Assembly (NCBI GenBank): GCA_040954595.2 | Contig: CM082579.2 | Span: 6,572,001 to 6,636,000 of the forward strand | Direction: 5' to 3' | DNA: 64,000 nucleotides | Source of the DNA: Balanoglossus misakiensis | Taxonomy: Eukaryota; Hemichordata | Shown here: positions 48,601-58,440 of the stretch, piece by piece | Layout of the letters: each line of letters starts with the position of its first letter | How positions within the stretch are numbered: position 1 is the stretch's first letter | The notes under the pieces: model-generated | Told to the model about the DNA's origin: nothing | Seen by the model: only the letters and a program-made list of their open reading frames with translations | The model's database searches: none | Translations under genes and position numbers: made by a program

Positions 48601-51600
48601 GTATGATTGACATATCAGCATTAACTAACTATCTGACTGACTCAATGATTGATAATCGAATGGTTTATAATCAATCAATCAATCAATGACTGATTGACAT
48701 ATTATTAATCAATCAATCAATTAATCAAACTGATTGGCCGACTGTCAATATAACTGACCTGATTGACCAGATCCTTCCAGTCTTTGATGAGCGTCAGCGG
48801 TTGGTCTTGACTGTCTCTATACTCCGTCACTTGGAACACAGCGGCAGCTCCCCACAGCTCCAACTCCCGGATGGCTTCACGGATCGATACCTCACCTTGT
48901 GCCCTGGCAAACAATTCCTGAAAAATAAAAATGCGCGTACATCAAGTCACCAGATTTTCTCCTACAGCTGATCTTTCACTATTGGGGCTCTCCACAAAGA
49001 TCAGCAAATATCTTTTAATTAAAAAAATGGCAGGCCACTGAGTTACACAATTTTAATTCAGTACACAGTTGGAACAACACAACCGTTTGACTTGTTAAGA
49101 GGGACACCAAACGAAAATGCCAGCATGAAGAGGTCACACAAGGGTCAAACAAGTGTCCTATTCTGGGCCAACACATAGGAGGATGTCCTACCTTGAGAGC
49201 ATTGCCATTCTTGACGATGTGATCCGACGCGGCCAGGATGTCGCCGAACGTCAGCTTCTCCAGAGTGGTTCCCTTGGGCATCTTCAGCATCCGGAAGAGT
49301 TCCAGCCAGTGATCTTGGGAGAGTACGTCACCTCGGACATACTTCAGCAGCGGCAGCACATCCTGTAATTACAGATAGTACATAATATGTGATTACTATG
49401 TACATTGTAGTAATGCTGTCATTGAATTTTAGTGTTCTGGTCTTACATTAACCCTTTCATCCCCAGTTACTTCTACAGAGGTCAACTTTCCCATAGAAAA
49501 CAATTGATTTAGACCAAACCATAGTGGTGAAAGGGTCAATTAACCCCTGAGTTGGCATTTCATGCAGTAAAACACTATTCAAGATTTTTATTGATTCAAG
49601 TGTAGGGCGCATACCTTGTACTTCTCGATATCTTTGGTCAGTCTAACTGTCATGGTCGTGGGTTCTTCAAATGAACGAAGCTTCTCCATCCACTGAACCA
49701 GAAACTCTTCAAACATGTACGTGCGAGTCCTGGCCAAGAAAAAAAATCAGAAATATGTTACTTCATGCTCTCCCATACACCACATTAAAATGTCTGTATG
49801 ACAAGACATAATTATCTTTTACACACAGAAAACATCACAGAGTATTTCTGCAGAAGTATCTATGATGAACTGTTAAGTGTTATCAAATATTGCATTTGCA
49901 CAGAAAAGACTGAGTCACACTACTGAGATAGCAAGGATGGTGACTACCTACCTGAATGAAATCCAGTCTTCCTTGGCCAGCTCCTGCAAGCCATTGTTGA
50001 ACTCTTCATAGAGACACCACATGGACTCATACCTGGCGATGTCGGCACGCAGCTCATCAGAGACTGGGAACTGAGGCTCGTCCAATCCAAAGTGGCTGCA
50101 GTCATTTCTATTGAAATCAGATATACGGCAGAAGTGTCAATGATGCAAGCTGAACACTCATGGGCCTGGGCCATAAGCAACTCATTCATGAAGACAAGGA
50201 GATTTTTTGCATTATCAGAAACAAAATAGATTCAGCAGGGTTGAAATATACAGATATGTGTGGCCATGTCGTGTGCATGTACGCTGTATATATATATAAT
50301 TATGTGAGTGTGTTTTTGTATGTGTGCTTGTGTTTGCTTTGTGTGTATGTCTATGGGATTCCCTACAGTGACAGGAAATACCATGACAGGCAACATTTCC
50401 TTGTCACATCCTTAACAAAATACACACAACACTTACGTCAGGCTTGCCCTGGTCTTTTCCAATTCATCAAACTCGGCCCTCTTCTCTTTGATGGACGCCA
50501 CAGCTTTCATGCAACCATCTTTGTCTCCGCTGTCCAGAAGGTCGTCGCTGGGCTTCAGCTGATGCCAGCGAGCTGAAAACTTGTCAAGGTCTTGTTCAAA
50601 GGCGTGGACTCTGGATGTTACATTGCTCTTCATGACTTCCACCTATTTTTATGAACAGCATAATGATCACATCAATATTGTGGCAATCCAACAAATATAT
50701 TTCACAGAATGTAAATTTCAGCTTGACTTTAAAGCCCCATGAGCTGCCACATTATTTTCATGATTTTACTGTCAAACTTAGATTGGTCCATCTACATGAG
50801 CTTACTGATAGGTACACAATTACTTAATTCAGTTTTACTGATGGAATTACCTGCTCTTTGACCATGAGTTCATGGCTCTCCATCATGAGTTCGAACTTGT
50901 CCCATCTAGCCTGCAACTGACTGATAGTGTCCATGCCCCCACCAGCTACAGACCGTAACAGCTTGTTATTCGCCTCAGCTTTTGCAAACAGGGGCATTAT
51001 CTGCAGGATCAAAAACGGGAGTTGATATTTTAGGATTTCTTTCTCACTGATAGCACAAAGGAAATGATGGCATTGTATGAAAATTAGGCTCCTGTCCAAG
51101 TGACAGCGTACATGTACCTGTATATGCTAGGTTTAAACCATGTTCACACCATAACCATACATACATTTGGTTTTACATATTAATGTATAATTCTGTATGT
51201 GTGAAAACAGAAAAAAATACTACTGCACTGTTGGCTACATTACCTCTGGTTTCTTGCTGGATAGCTCTGCGTGCTTGGCGTTGGCCACACCGATCTCCTC
51301 CACGGTCTGGGGTCTGGTGGACAGCGACTCCATGGCGTCGTTGAGGAACTTCTCGATATCCGTGGTGTGTTTGGTGATGGACCGTCTCAGGGAGTTCAAC
51401 AGCGCGTCAAACAGCATCTGGATGTGGTCGTCTATGACTGCTTTGACAGGGGTGGTGGACACGGTGATACAGTCCACTTTGATCACGCTGAAATTTAATA
51501 CACATGGTGATACGAAAGGTCTTTTGAAAGCCAAAACGACTGCCAATGGCTGTGTACAGAACAGTAATAATGAAAGAGTTAAAGGTATACGGTCACCTAT

Positions 51601-54600
51601 GCAAATTTAGCCACAGTTACCATAGTAAATTGAGATCTAGCCAATCACTGATTTTCAGTGGGTGGCACACGCGAAAAAAAGAGCGCCACCATATGTTCTT
51701 TAGAACACTAAAATACGCCATTTCAGCCAAATATGGGCCTTGTAAATTGGAGGTGACTGTATACCTTTAAGGATATTTGCATGAGTTCTCTGGCTCTAGA
51801 AACATGGCCAATAAAAACATCCACACTGCCTTTAGACTTACCTTGGTAGTTTCTCGGCATCTCTGCCCCTGGCTTTGAGTCCTTTGAAATTTCTCTCCCA
51901 GTCAGGCACTGTCTGCAGGTGTTCGTCTATCACTTGATCCAGATCCAGTGAACCCAATGCAACCCAATCCTGTTTGTTTTTTATGAAATACAGTGCATCA
52001 AAGGGAAAGTTAGTTGTCAATTTAAAAGCTGTACATAGCCAGGACTATTGTTTTTTTAAACTGAAAAATTCAACCTAAATTCAGCAGAGCTGTCAACAGT
52101 AACAATGCAAATTTTGTGCAAAATGCTTGTCATGAATATTCATATTCACAAGCGTATCTATGTGAAATAAAGTAATCACTGTGACCCAAGTGCAACGGTG
52201 TTTAGCTCGACCAAGCGGGGAAAAGGAGGTCCAAAATAGACATGGCTTGGCAAGCAAAGATATAAAGTAATTATCACCGCAACACAACACCTAATAATAG
52301 TCACTAAGTTTGGACTAGGGCCAATCACCTTGAATTTTTCCTTTGATGCCACCAAACGAGTGAACAGATCTTCAGCCTTGCGATACACCGTAGTAAATCC
52401 GGCGGCGTTTCTCTCGATCATGACGGGGAAGATGAGATTATCTCCTCCGTCTCCCACGCCTCTGAAGTGATTGGGTATGCAAATGAACTTCTTCATCTCG
52501 CGGAAATACTTGGCTCGGATTTCTTCCAGGGGTGGACGGAACTGCAGCTGTTGTTGCCTGTGGAATTAATTTTCAAATAACAAATGGTAAACCACGGGGA
52601 AAATCTAAAAAAAAATTTCTTGAACATTTGTTCTAGGAATACACAGATTATCTTGCTCATCTATCCCTTCCAACATATGCTTTTATGGTTGGTATAATCA
52701 TGATGGAAGACTCCTACCTGTAAGTCAGTTCAACCCTAATTTCGGGCAGGTTTTCATTCAGTGCTTCCAGACCCATCTGGTACTGGTGTTCCAGAGCCTT
52801 GTACAGTTGCCGGTCCCAGTGGGCCTTCCAGGGTTTCATGTTTTCAGCTCGGAATCCCTGTACGTACACAGGAGAAAAAAAGGAATGGAATCGTGTCAAA
52901 TGCTGTTGAGATGTGATGAGACAGAAAATTTGCCCAAAAAAGCACAATATGTGAAATTGTTGAATAAATGTGTAAATTCAACATACTTGCTGAACCAGAT
53001 TAGCCATCAGGTGTCGGATGTCCATCAGCCCTTCCTTCCATCTCGTCTGCTGTCTCAGTAAATCAACACCCATCAGCGTCACTACCTGTCAAATTTAACA
53101 CAACCAGGAAGAAACGTTGTCAGTGAAACCAGAGATAATAGGGTGGAAGGGTATTAGACTACAGAAGAAACATGTGCACAAAAATAACACATACTCCTTA
53201 CCTTTTCGCAAACCACATTGTGACACTTTCTCAGTCGCCTATTCTCCGACGTCAGCCTATCAGCGGCTGCCTGCAGTTTGGCTATGTAGGCTTCCAGCTC
53301 TTCCGGATTATCCCAGGTGATCTGGACTTTTCCGTTGCTCTCCTTGGCCCCGGGTTTGGGGTTCTTGATGATTTTCTCAAAGGCCAGCGCTGAGTCCAAC
53401 ATCATCGCCTGTTGACTGGGTATCATCTGTTGGTCTATGGTGTTGTAGAAATGGGCAACCTAATATGAAATACAAGAGTCACATAAGAGTATAATTATTG
53501 AAAGCAACTTTTTTGCTGTTTGACTGAGGCTGAAAAAACAGCCATGACAAAAGCAACTGTGGACTTCAAAGCAAAACACTGAAAACCCATCTTACCTGTT
53601 TGAGGATGACCCCGTGTCTGTAGAATTTCTGCGCGGTGCCACACGTGTGTTGGATCTTTGCGGGGACCGCGAATCCCAGGGCCTGCAGTTGCCTGACCTC
53701 TCTGAGAAGCGTGACCAGTCTCTCGCTGTAGTGCACTTTGAGTTTGCCGTCTTTGTGATCCAGCTCCATCAGCTTACCACTGGTCTGCAAGCTGAAGGGA
53801 GGAAAAGAAACATGAGGGATGTTACAACTAAAACTGATTATGAGGCAACACTGTGGGACACTGTGTAGTTGCAGCCCAGTATCTCTCTGTTGTAGCATTG
53901 GTTAACATCTTTCAATGAAATATATATTGACACTCAATACTCAAAATATATATTTTTTTACCTGAGTGGTTTGTAGGGATCTTCAATGGCTGCCAGCATA
54001 TCCCGGGACCAGTTGTCGAACTGATCTTGTCGCCACTGCCGCAACTCGTCGGCCAATTCTGTGGCATCTCTGTTGAATTTCTTAAATCCTGACAGGTCAC
54101 CCAGGATGGCTTTGGCAGTCTTCGTCGTATCCTCAACCTGAAACAAGGTGCATAAAAAAGATTGATGACACTGATGTAAAATGAACAAAATTAACAAGCC
54201 ATGCTAAATCCAAAATATTGTATATTTTCAATCATCTCATTCTGCTTCTGTCGACGGTAAATATGCATGGTGGGTCCAGATTTTTTTGGGGTCAACTTTC
54301 AAAATGAAGAGTATGGAGTGTAACTGATACTGATTTGACATATCTCTTTCAAATCATGAAATCCCATCAGAACGAACCAATCACAGCTTGCATTACATCT
54401 TCCACTGAATGACACTGGCGAGCTTACCTTGGCTTCCAGCTGCCGGACCCACACAATGTTGTTGACCACCTCAGGAAGGTTCTTCCCGGCCGGCGAGGTG
54501 CCATCACTTGTCCTGGTGACGAAGTCATCCCTGATGGTCTTGATGTACACCTGTAGCTGGCCGAGCAAGGTCTCCCTGGAATGGACAATGATGAAATAGA

Positions 54601-57341
54601 TGGCTGTAACGGTCACTCAGGAAAATATGCATGAACCATGAAGTCATTGTCTTTATTGTCAAATATGTATACATGTACATATACTCACACGTAAAGACCA
54701 ATAACCTGTCTTACCTTTCAGCTACTAATTCCTTGCTGATATTGGCTCTTTTCACCAGCTCCTTGTATCGTTGGAATTCTCTAAGCAGCTGATGTGAGTT
54801 TGCCTCCAACTCTCTGAACTGTGTTCTCAGTTTCCCAGCTATTCTCTGTTCAGCTGGCACCATGGCTAAATAAAATATGAGATCATAATTTATACACAGA
54901 TACTGTCATGTGTCATGAATTCAAAGTTTCATGCTTGTCATTTTTTTTAATTTCTTTTTTTTTTTGATGTTCACCTTATCATTTCCAGACCCCCAAAACT
55001 TCCCTCAAAGAATACCCCCCCCCCCCCCTTGTCATTTATTTATTTTCTATATTCCTTTACCTCGTTCATATTGATCGACAGCAGCTCTCCACAGTGGCTG
55101 TGTGTACGGGTTGTACTGCAGAGGGTTGAGACCGCTAAACGGAGCGAAGGCACCGGCCGTGCGGAGTTCTTGCTGCTCGCTGTTGGACAGCAGTCGCACA
55201 AGCTGCTCGTGTACAGTCCGCAGTGTTGATACCTGTTAGACGAAAACAATATTCACGTGGGTAAGCTTTTCACCACTTGGTTTAGTCCATATCATTTGTT
55301 TTGTTCTCTGGCAAATTTGGGCCTCTTCTGAATGGGGTCAAAGGGTTACAATGTAAATTGTACATGTAGCATTACGTATCATTTTCAATGCAAATGATAA
55401 GGTAGGCATGTTCACTTACTTCTTCCAGCCTTGCTCCGAGATTAACGAGCCCCTCCGGCACAAATTTCTCTCCCCTCCACTGATGTGGTGTGTACCTCTT
55501 CCAGAACTGCATGGTGAGCGTCTCGCAGGCGGCCACCCAACGTTCGCAGATCGCGATGCTGGATCTCAGAGCCTCCTTAACTTTGTGGAATGGGTCTCTC
55601 CACAGGTCTAGGGAGCCTAGCTTGCGCTGGACGTACCTGCCCAGGGCACCACCTGTATAATACAGATAATAATCATTGATTTTGGAGAGTGCTGCAGTTA
55701 ACTTACCCTACGGGAAAAAAATTGCTAACAATTGCTACACTATTAGATTTTTGTGTCTCTCTGCTAACTGAAATGTGCAAGATCATTCGTTGTCAAAGTT
55801 CCAATCACACAAAAGTTAGTAAATATCAAACTCTTGTACTTATTGTCGTGATTTCGATAAAAGTCCTTCAATACGCTCCAAACTGAGCCACATGTACTGT
55901 GTTTCATGCATGTATATATACAATGTGTGTTGAACTCACCAACGACTTCCATAAGATGTCGCATTCGATCCTCGGGATACGTCTCAAATTCCGTCTGTTT
56001 CCAGATGTCATCCAAGCAATCCTGCGTGGTCTCCGTCAATTCCAGGGCTTCCCCCAGCGACAGTGCGTCCATGTTGCCGTATTCCCTCGCCACCGGCTGC
56101 AGGAATTCCTGGAACTGCTGCGCCCGCTCCTTGTTGTCCAGTTTGGAACTGGTGATGGAGACCTCGGCCCAGTACTGGATCTCATCCGACGGTGTAAGAA
56201 TTCCTGGGAAAAGAGGAAATTCATATCATGTGAGTATTCGTATTATGGCCAAAATGAAAATTAATACATATTGGATTTACACTAGTCAACTGAACAGTCA
56301 CAATTGAACTGAACTTACCACCAAGACTGTCATCGGTCTTGTTGCTTCTCAGCGATGGATCCTGTTTTCTGATCACACTTCCAAGGCCGGCTTCTAACTC
56401 GCTCAACAAACTCTGCAACTTGGGGTCAAAGTTCCGGCTCCATTTTTCATTCTCTAACAGCAGCGGGGCAAATACCTGATTTAGTTAAAACAGGAAACGT
56501 TGCATGTCAGAAAAAGCTATTTTTATTTTCGGCTTAACACACACTCCTACGTTGAAATTGAATTGTATGACCAGAACAATATATACACTTCAACTCTACA
56601 TCAGTTTTCATAAACCTCCCCTAGTCTAGCAACTCGTGTCTAAATGTCTACGCAAAATAAGTCTGGAGTAAGATCACAGTAGATTGCCCATACCTTTTGT
56701 ACAGAATGGTACAAGGCGTTGACCGGCGAGTCTAACATGGACGACACGAAGACGTTGGAATGGACATTGTCAGGCGTTATCACCTCTGGCTGAAGCTTGA
56801 AAAACACCAGAACCTTCTCTTTTGTGTCACTGGGCTGAACCTGAAGAGATGTAGAAAGAAGGGGAAGTGAAATAATTCTTTCACATATTGAGAGCATGGG
56901 CTTTAAATTATTTATAATGGCAAGTCATTTCTACCTCATAAAATTAATGAAGATTTCCCCTATATGTATTTTCAATGTCTCTTTCACTTTCATCACTAGA
57001 TAACGGCAATATTCTGTTTTAAAAGCAGATAAAAATTACTTGATCAAACAAAACTACACAATATAGTATCCATGCTTGAATGAAAACGGGAGAGAGCAAA
57101 AAAGAGAGAACTTTGGTAATGAATTTGAAATAATTCATACCTTGTTCAGCATCTGTACTCTTTTGTTGCCACCATGCGTCTCCAGCCTACAGGCCAACAC
57201 CCCGGTATTGCCATCATCCAAAAAGCTATTCAGTTCTGCATTGTTGAATAACTGGGCCACTGATGGTTCTGATGACGGAATCCCAAAGTAATTCCCGGTT
57301 GTTGCCAAGATAAATTCCTTCCTGGTATCTCCGCTAGGCAT
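26727..57341 (-). CDS. DYNC2H1: Cytoplasmic dynein 2 heavy chain 1 (intraflagellar transport motor)
   Basis: This is the complete dynein-2 heavy chain, the ATP-driven motor that moves intraflagellar transport trains from tip to base of cilia. It acts with DYNC2LI1, DYNC2I1/2 and the light chains. I joined 74 exons with consistent phase to give 4,305 residues; human isoforms are 4,307 and 4,314. Order: tail (1-1099), linker (1100-1594), AAA1 (P-loop GPAGTGKT, Lys1692), AAA2 (GPSGSGKS, Lys1981), AAA3 (GPDGCGKG, Lys2293), degenerate AAA4 (GRSGVGRR, Arg2659 at the lysine position), coiled-coil stalk with microtubule-binding tip, AAA5, AAA6 and a C-terminal domain ending in GAALFLKSQ. The start [15 protein letters not shown] aligns with the human N-terminus. 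Most introns are 150-700 bp; the 2.3-kb intron after codon 3272 contains a 21-nt microexon candidate. No frameshift or missing domain was found. Exon coordinates are given in the domain entries. Confidence 0.97.
30992..33431 (-). other. DYNC2H1: DYNC2H1 AAA5 to AAA6 region (exons 55-63)
   Basis: Exons 33333-33431, 33054-33177, 32699-32862, 32386-32505, 32117-32251, 31877-32020, 31522-31677, 31260-31379, 30992-31123; residues 3273-3670. AAA5 contains RPFLIDPSS and [12 protein letters not shown]. The buttress coiled coil ([20 protein letters not shown]) that braces the stalk follows, then helices with FLRLFQRAL and SWIDQER. Confidence 0.9.
34189..34305. mobile_element. Short TTAAAGGG-family MITE
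   Basis: A 117-bp element starts TTAAGGGAAGAAGCTGCAAA and ends with CTTTTTCCCTTTAA. TTAA is at both edges and its interior resembles one end of the element at 4,707-5,045 (CAAACTTTTGA). It lies between the DYNC2H1 microexon and exon 55. Confidence 0.5.
34744..34764 (-). other. DYNC2H1: Candidate 21-nt cassette microexon of DYNC2H1
   Basis: Within the 2.3-kb intron between codon 3272 (VILQ) and the next exon ([12 protein letters not shown]), a 21-nt segment is bounded by ACTATTACCAG and GTAAGA. It is in phase 0 at both ends, as are both flanking exons, and inserts SNDLPVA. The pyrimidine tract is weak, as expected for a regulated exon. Human DYNC2H1 has two isoforms differing by seven residues (4,307 and 4,314). 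Whether the human insert maps here must be checked. Confidence 0.55.
35770..38290 (-). other. DYNC2H1: DYNC2H1 stalk and microtubule-binding domain (exons 47-53)
   Basis: Exons 38048-38290, 37527-37664, 37103-37377, 36840-36963, 36580-36701, 36193-36406, 35770-36021. Coiled-coil helix CC1 (about residues 2880-2995) is rich in Ala, Glu, Lys and Gln. The microtubule-binding tip includes [20 protein letters not shown]2 (about 3117-3205) returns to the AAA ring, ending with [18 protein letters not shown] at the start of AAA5. Confidence 0.9.
38415..39943 (-). other. DYNC2H1: DYNC2H1 AAA4 with a degenerate P-loop (exons 43-46)
   Basis: Exons 39794-39943, 39374-39606, 38794-39016, 38415-38557. The Walker A equivalent is GRSGVGRRT, with Arg2659 in place of the usual lysine. 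Walker B is [11 protein letters not shown]. As I recall, human DYNC2H1 has the same Arg, so this looks like a dynein-2 trait rather than damage. Confidence 0.85.
38588..38774. repeat. (CATT)n/(CATA)n tetranucleotide repeat
   Basis: Alternating blocks of CATT and CATA units over about 185 bp in DYNC2H1 intron 45, ending about 20 bp from the exon 45 donor. It produces long spurious open frames of Phe-Ile-His-Ser repeats, which are not genes. Confidence 0.95.
40178..40270. mobile_element. piggyBac-like MITE, copy B
   Basis: Starts ATAACCCTTCCACCCCCAG and ends GGTGGTGAAAGGGTTAT. It shares the core CCATAGAAAACAAT with copy C and, inverted, with copy A. It lies in DYNC2H1 intron 42. Confidence 0.65.
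40345..42427 (-). other. DYNC2H1: DYNC2H1 AAA3 (exons 38-42)
   Basis: Exons 42168-42427, 41693-41939, 41189-41340, 40897-41041, 40345-40618. Walker A GPDGCGKG (Lys2293) spans the exon 38/39 junction. Walker B is [11 protein letters not shown], followed by [14 protein letters not shown] and sensor [13 protein letters not shown]3 is the regulatory ATPase site of dynein. Confidence 0.9.
42481..42555. repeat. (GAT)n trinucleotide repeat
   Basis: About 75 bp of nearly pure GAT units in DYNC2H1 intron 37. The poly-Asp and poly-Met frames it creates are artefacts. Confidence 0.95.
42606..44689 (-). other. DYNC2H1: DYNC2H1 AAA2 (exons 32-37)
   Basis: Exons 44583-44689, 44160-44365, 43806-43982, 43519-43606, 43103-43310, 42606-42891. 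Walker A GPSGSGKS is at 43,899-43,922 (Lys1981). The Walker B region is [18 protein letters not shown], and sensor 1 is [20 protein letters not shown]2 of dyneins binds ATP but is not thought to turn it over. Confidence 0.9.
45088..46553 (-). other. DYNC2H1: DYNC2H1 AAA1, main ATPase site (exons 28-31)
   Basis: Exons 46376-46553, 46030-46211, 45469-45651, 45088-45311. Walker A GPAGTGKT lies at 46,093-46,116 (Lys1692). Walker B is [10 protein letters not shown] (Asp1738, Glu1739) and sensor 1 is [14 protein letters not shown]. All catalytic residues expected for ATP hydrolysis are present. Confidence 0.95.
48500..48730. repeat. Degenerate TGAT/ATCA tetranucleotide-rich tract
   Basis: Imperfect TGAT, CTGA and ATCA units spread over about 230 bp of DYNC2H1 intron 22, with pure runs near 48,516 and 48,672-48,690. 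Confidence 0.8.
49448..49542. mobile_element. piggyBac-like MITE, copy C
   Basis: Begins TTAACCCTTTCATCCCCAG and ends GGTGAAAGGGTCAATTAA, with TTAA edges and the same core as copies A and B. It lies in DYNC2H1 intron 20. Confidence 0.65.
50437..57341 (-). other. DYNC2H1: DYNC2H1 tail (exons 1-18, residues 1-1099)
   Basis: Exons 57141-57341, 56694-56840, 56319-56475, 55940-56203, 55420-55652, 55061-55232, 54715-54865, 54428-54575, 53962-54137, 53596-53791, 53202-53459, 52987-53085, 52718-52857, 52329-52557, 51842-51969, 51244-51487, 50851-51000, 50437-50642. This is the helical-bundle tail (DHC_N1) that dimerises and binds the intermediate and light-intermediate chains. Strongly conserved stretches include [25 protein letters not shown] and [13 protein letters not shown]. 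Confidence 0.9.
51579..51770. mobile_element. MITE with 20-bp TTAA-bounded inverted repeats
   Basis: The left end TTAAAGGTATACGGTCACCT is matched by the inverse of the right end with one mismatch. The element is 192 bp, non-coding and has TTAA at both edges. It lies in DYNC2H1 intron 15 and differs in sequence from the other TTAA families here. Confidence 0.7.
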
Positions 57342-58440
57342 CTTGTGCCCTTGTCTTGGTGGACACTACTTTTTTGCTCTGTAAATATTAGCAAAGTAAC
57401 TTCCATCTCAGAATTGTAAAAAAAAAAAAATTCAACTCCAAGATCTGTACAGTACAAATTCAATGTATTTGCAAAAATTGATGTCATATACCTGTATGAT
57501 GAGTGTACACAAGACATACAGAGATACTTGATCAATCTTTCAAACATCAGGAATAAATGTTTTATTTCAAATATACACAATATGATTATCTTCTTAGTGA
57601 ACATTGTTATTAGTTTACATTTACATGTATTTAACTTTTTTCCTGGATCCAAGCCTTTCATCCTCTAAAAAATGCAATGGGTTGAACTTATTCATATTGC
57701 AAAATTATATACAGTCTGTACGTATTCGTAGATTGAAGTCACTGAATTTTAATTTATAGGGATGATTTTCTTCTGTTTCATCATGTCAATTTCATACATG
57801 TATATGAACCTGACATTTCATAACAATAGTCGTATGTGTATATTGCAATGTGTATATTGCAAGGTCTCTGGCGAGGGTTGCCCTTCTACTACAGGCGATC
57901 GCAGTTAAATCTGCAATGTGTGTGTCTTCATATATGATAGCAAGCTTGTTTTTAGAATTCTCCTGAAACTGTTTTCGCGGTGATCATCAACAAGACGGTG
58001 AAAGACGTCGACGATGCGATGCTCCACACTCACTGCGGATCTGCCACATCTATGATCGATGGATCCGATCATCAGAAATCTACAGGAAGACGATGTACAA
58101 TAAGTAAAGGGTAAACTGACTTACTTGTTTTATTTTACCACCAGTCAAAATTGTCGGTGAATTTGACATGTATCGTGTAAACACGTCGCTAGGGTCTAGC
58201 GTCTGTATCTATGGTTATCAGGTGGCGCTGGGCATTCACAACATTAGCACCCGGCTTTTCAATGACCTGCGGAATGTATGGTCGATGACCGCTGGAATTG
58301 TAAAACAGCCTATGGTTGGCTGATAGATGTCATGTGGATATCATGTGAAAAGTTCGCCCAACCATAGAAGTTGTATCAAGTTAGGCTAGAAAACCTTACA
58401 TACGCATGCGCTATGTCAACATGGCGGATCTTTTGACGAA
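57342..58440. promoter_or_regulatory. Shared divergent promoter region of DYNC2H1 and DCUN1D5
   Basis: About 1.1 kb separates the DYNC2H1 start from the likely first DCUN1D5 exon. On the minus strand an acceptor (TATTTACAG, exon edge near 57,371) precedes the DYNC2H1 ATG, and a donor (CAAGTAAGTCAG, near 58,120) suggests a non-coding first exon. On the plus strand CAACATGGCGGATC near 58,420, a YY1-like initiator, marks the likely DCUN1D5 start. It opens an eight-codon upstream frame (MADLLTKS). The interval 58,000-58,450 is locally CpG-richer. Confidence 0.5.
58205..58218 (-). promoter_or_regulatory. Candidate X-box in the DYNC2H1/DCUN1D5 promoter
   Basis: On the minus strand ATAACCATAGATAC matches 12 of 14 positions of the RFX consensus RYYNYYATRRNRAC. 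It lies where the DYNC2H1 transcription start is expected. RFX control of dynein-2 heavy chain genes is well known in animals. Confidence 0.4.

Larger units (their letters stand above)
46813..50107 (-). other. DYNC2H1: DYNC2H1 linker (exons 19-27, residues about 1100-1594)
   Basis: Exons 49952-50107, 49615-49729, 49192-49362, 48759-48917, 48200-48423, 47925-48057, 47481-47711, 47107-47229, 46813-46983. Matches the DHC_N2 linker, the lever that swings across the AAA ring during the power stroke. Markers are [17 protein letters not shown] and [19 protein letters not shown], both hallmark dynein linker motifs. Confidence 0.9.
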
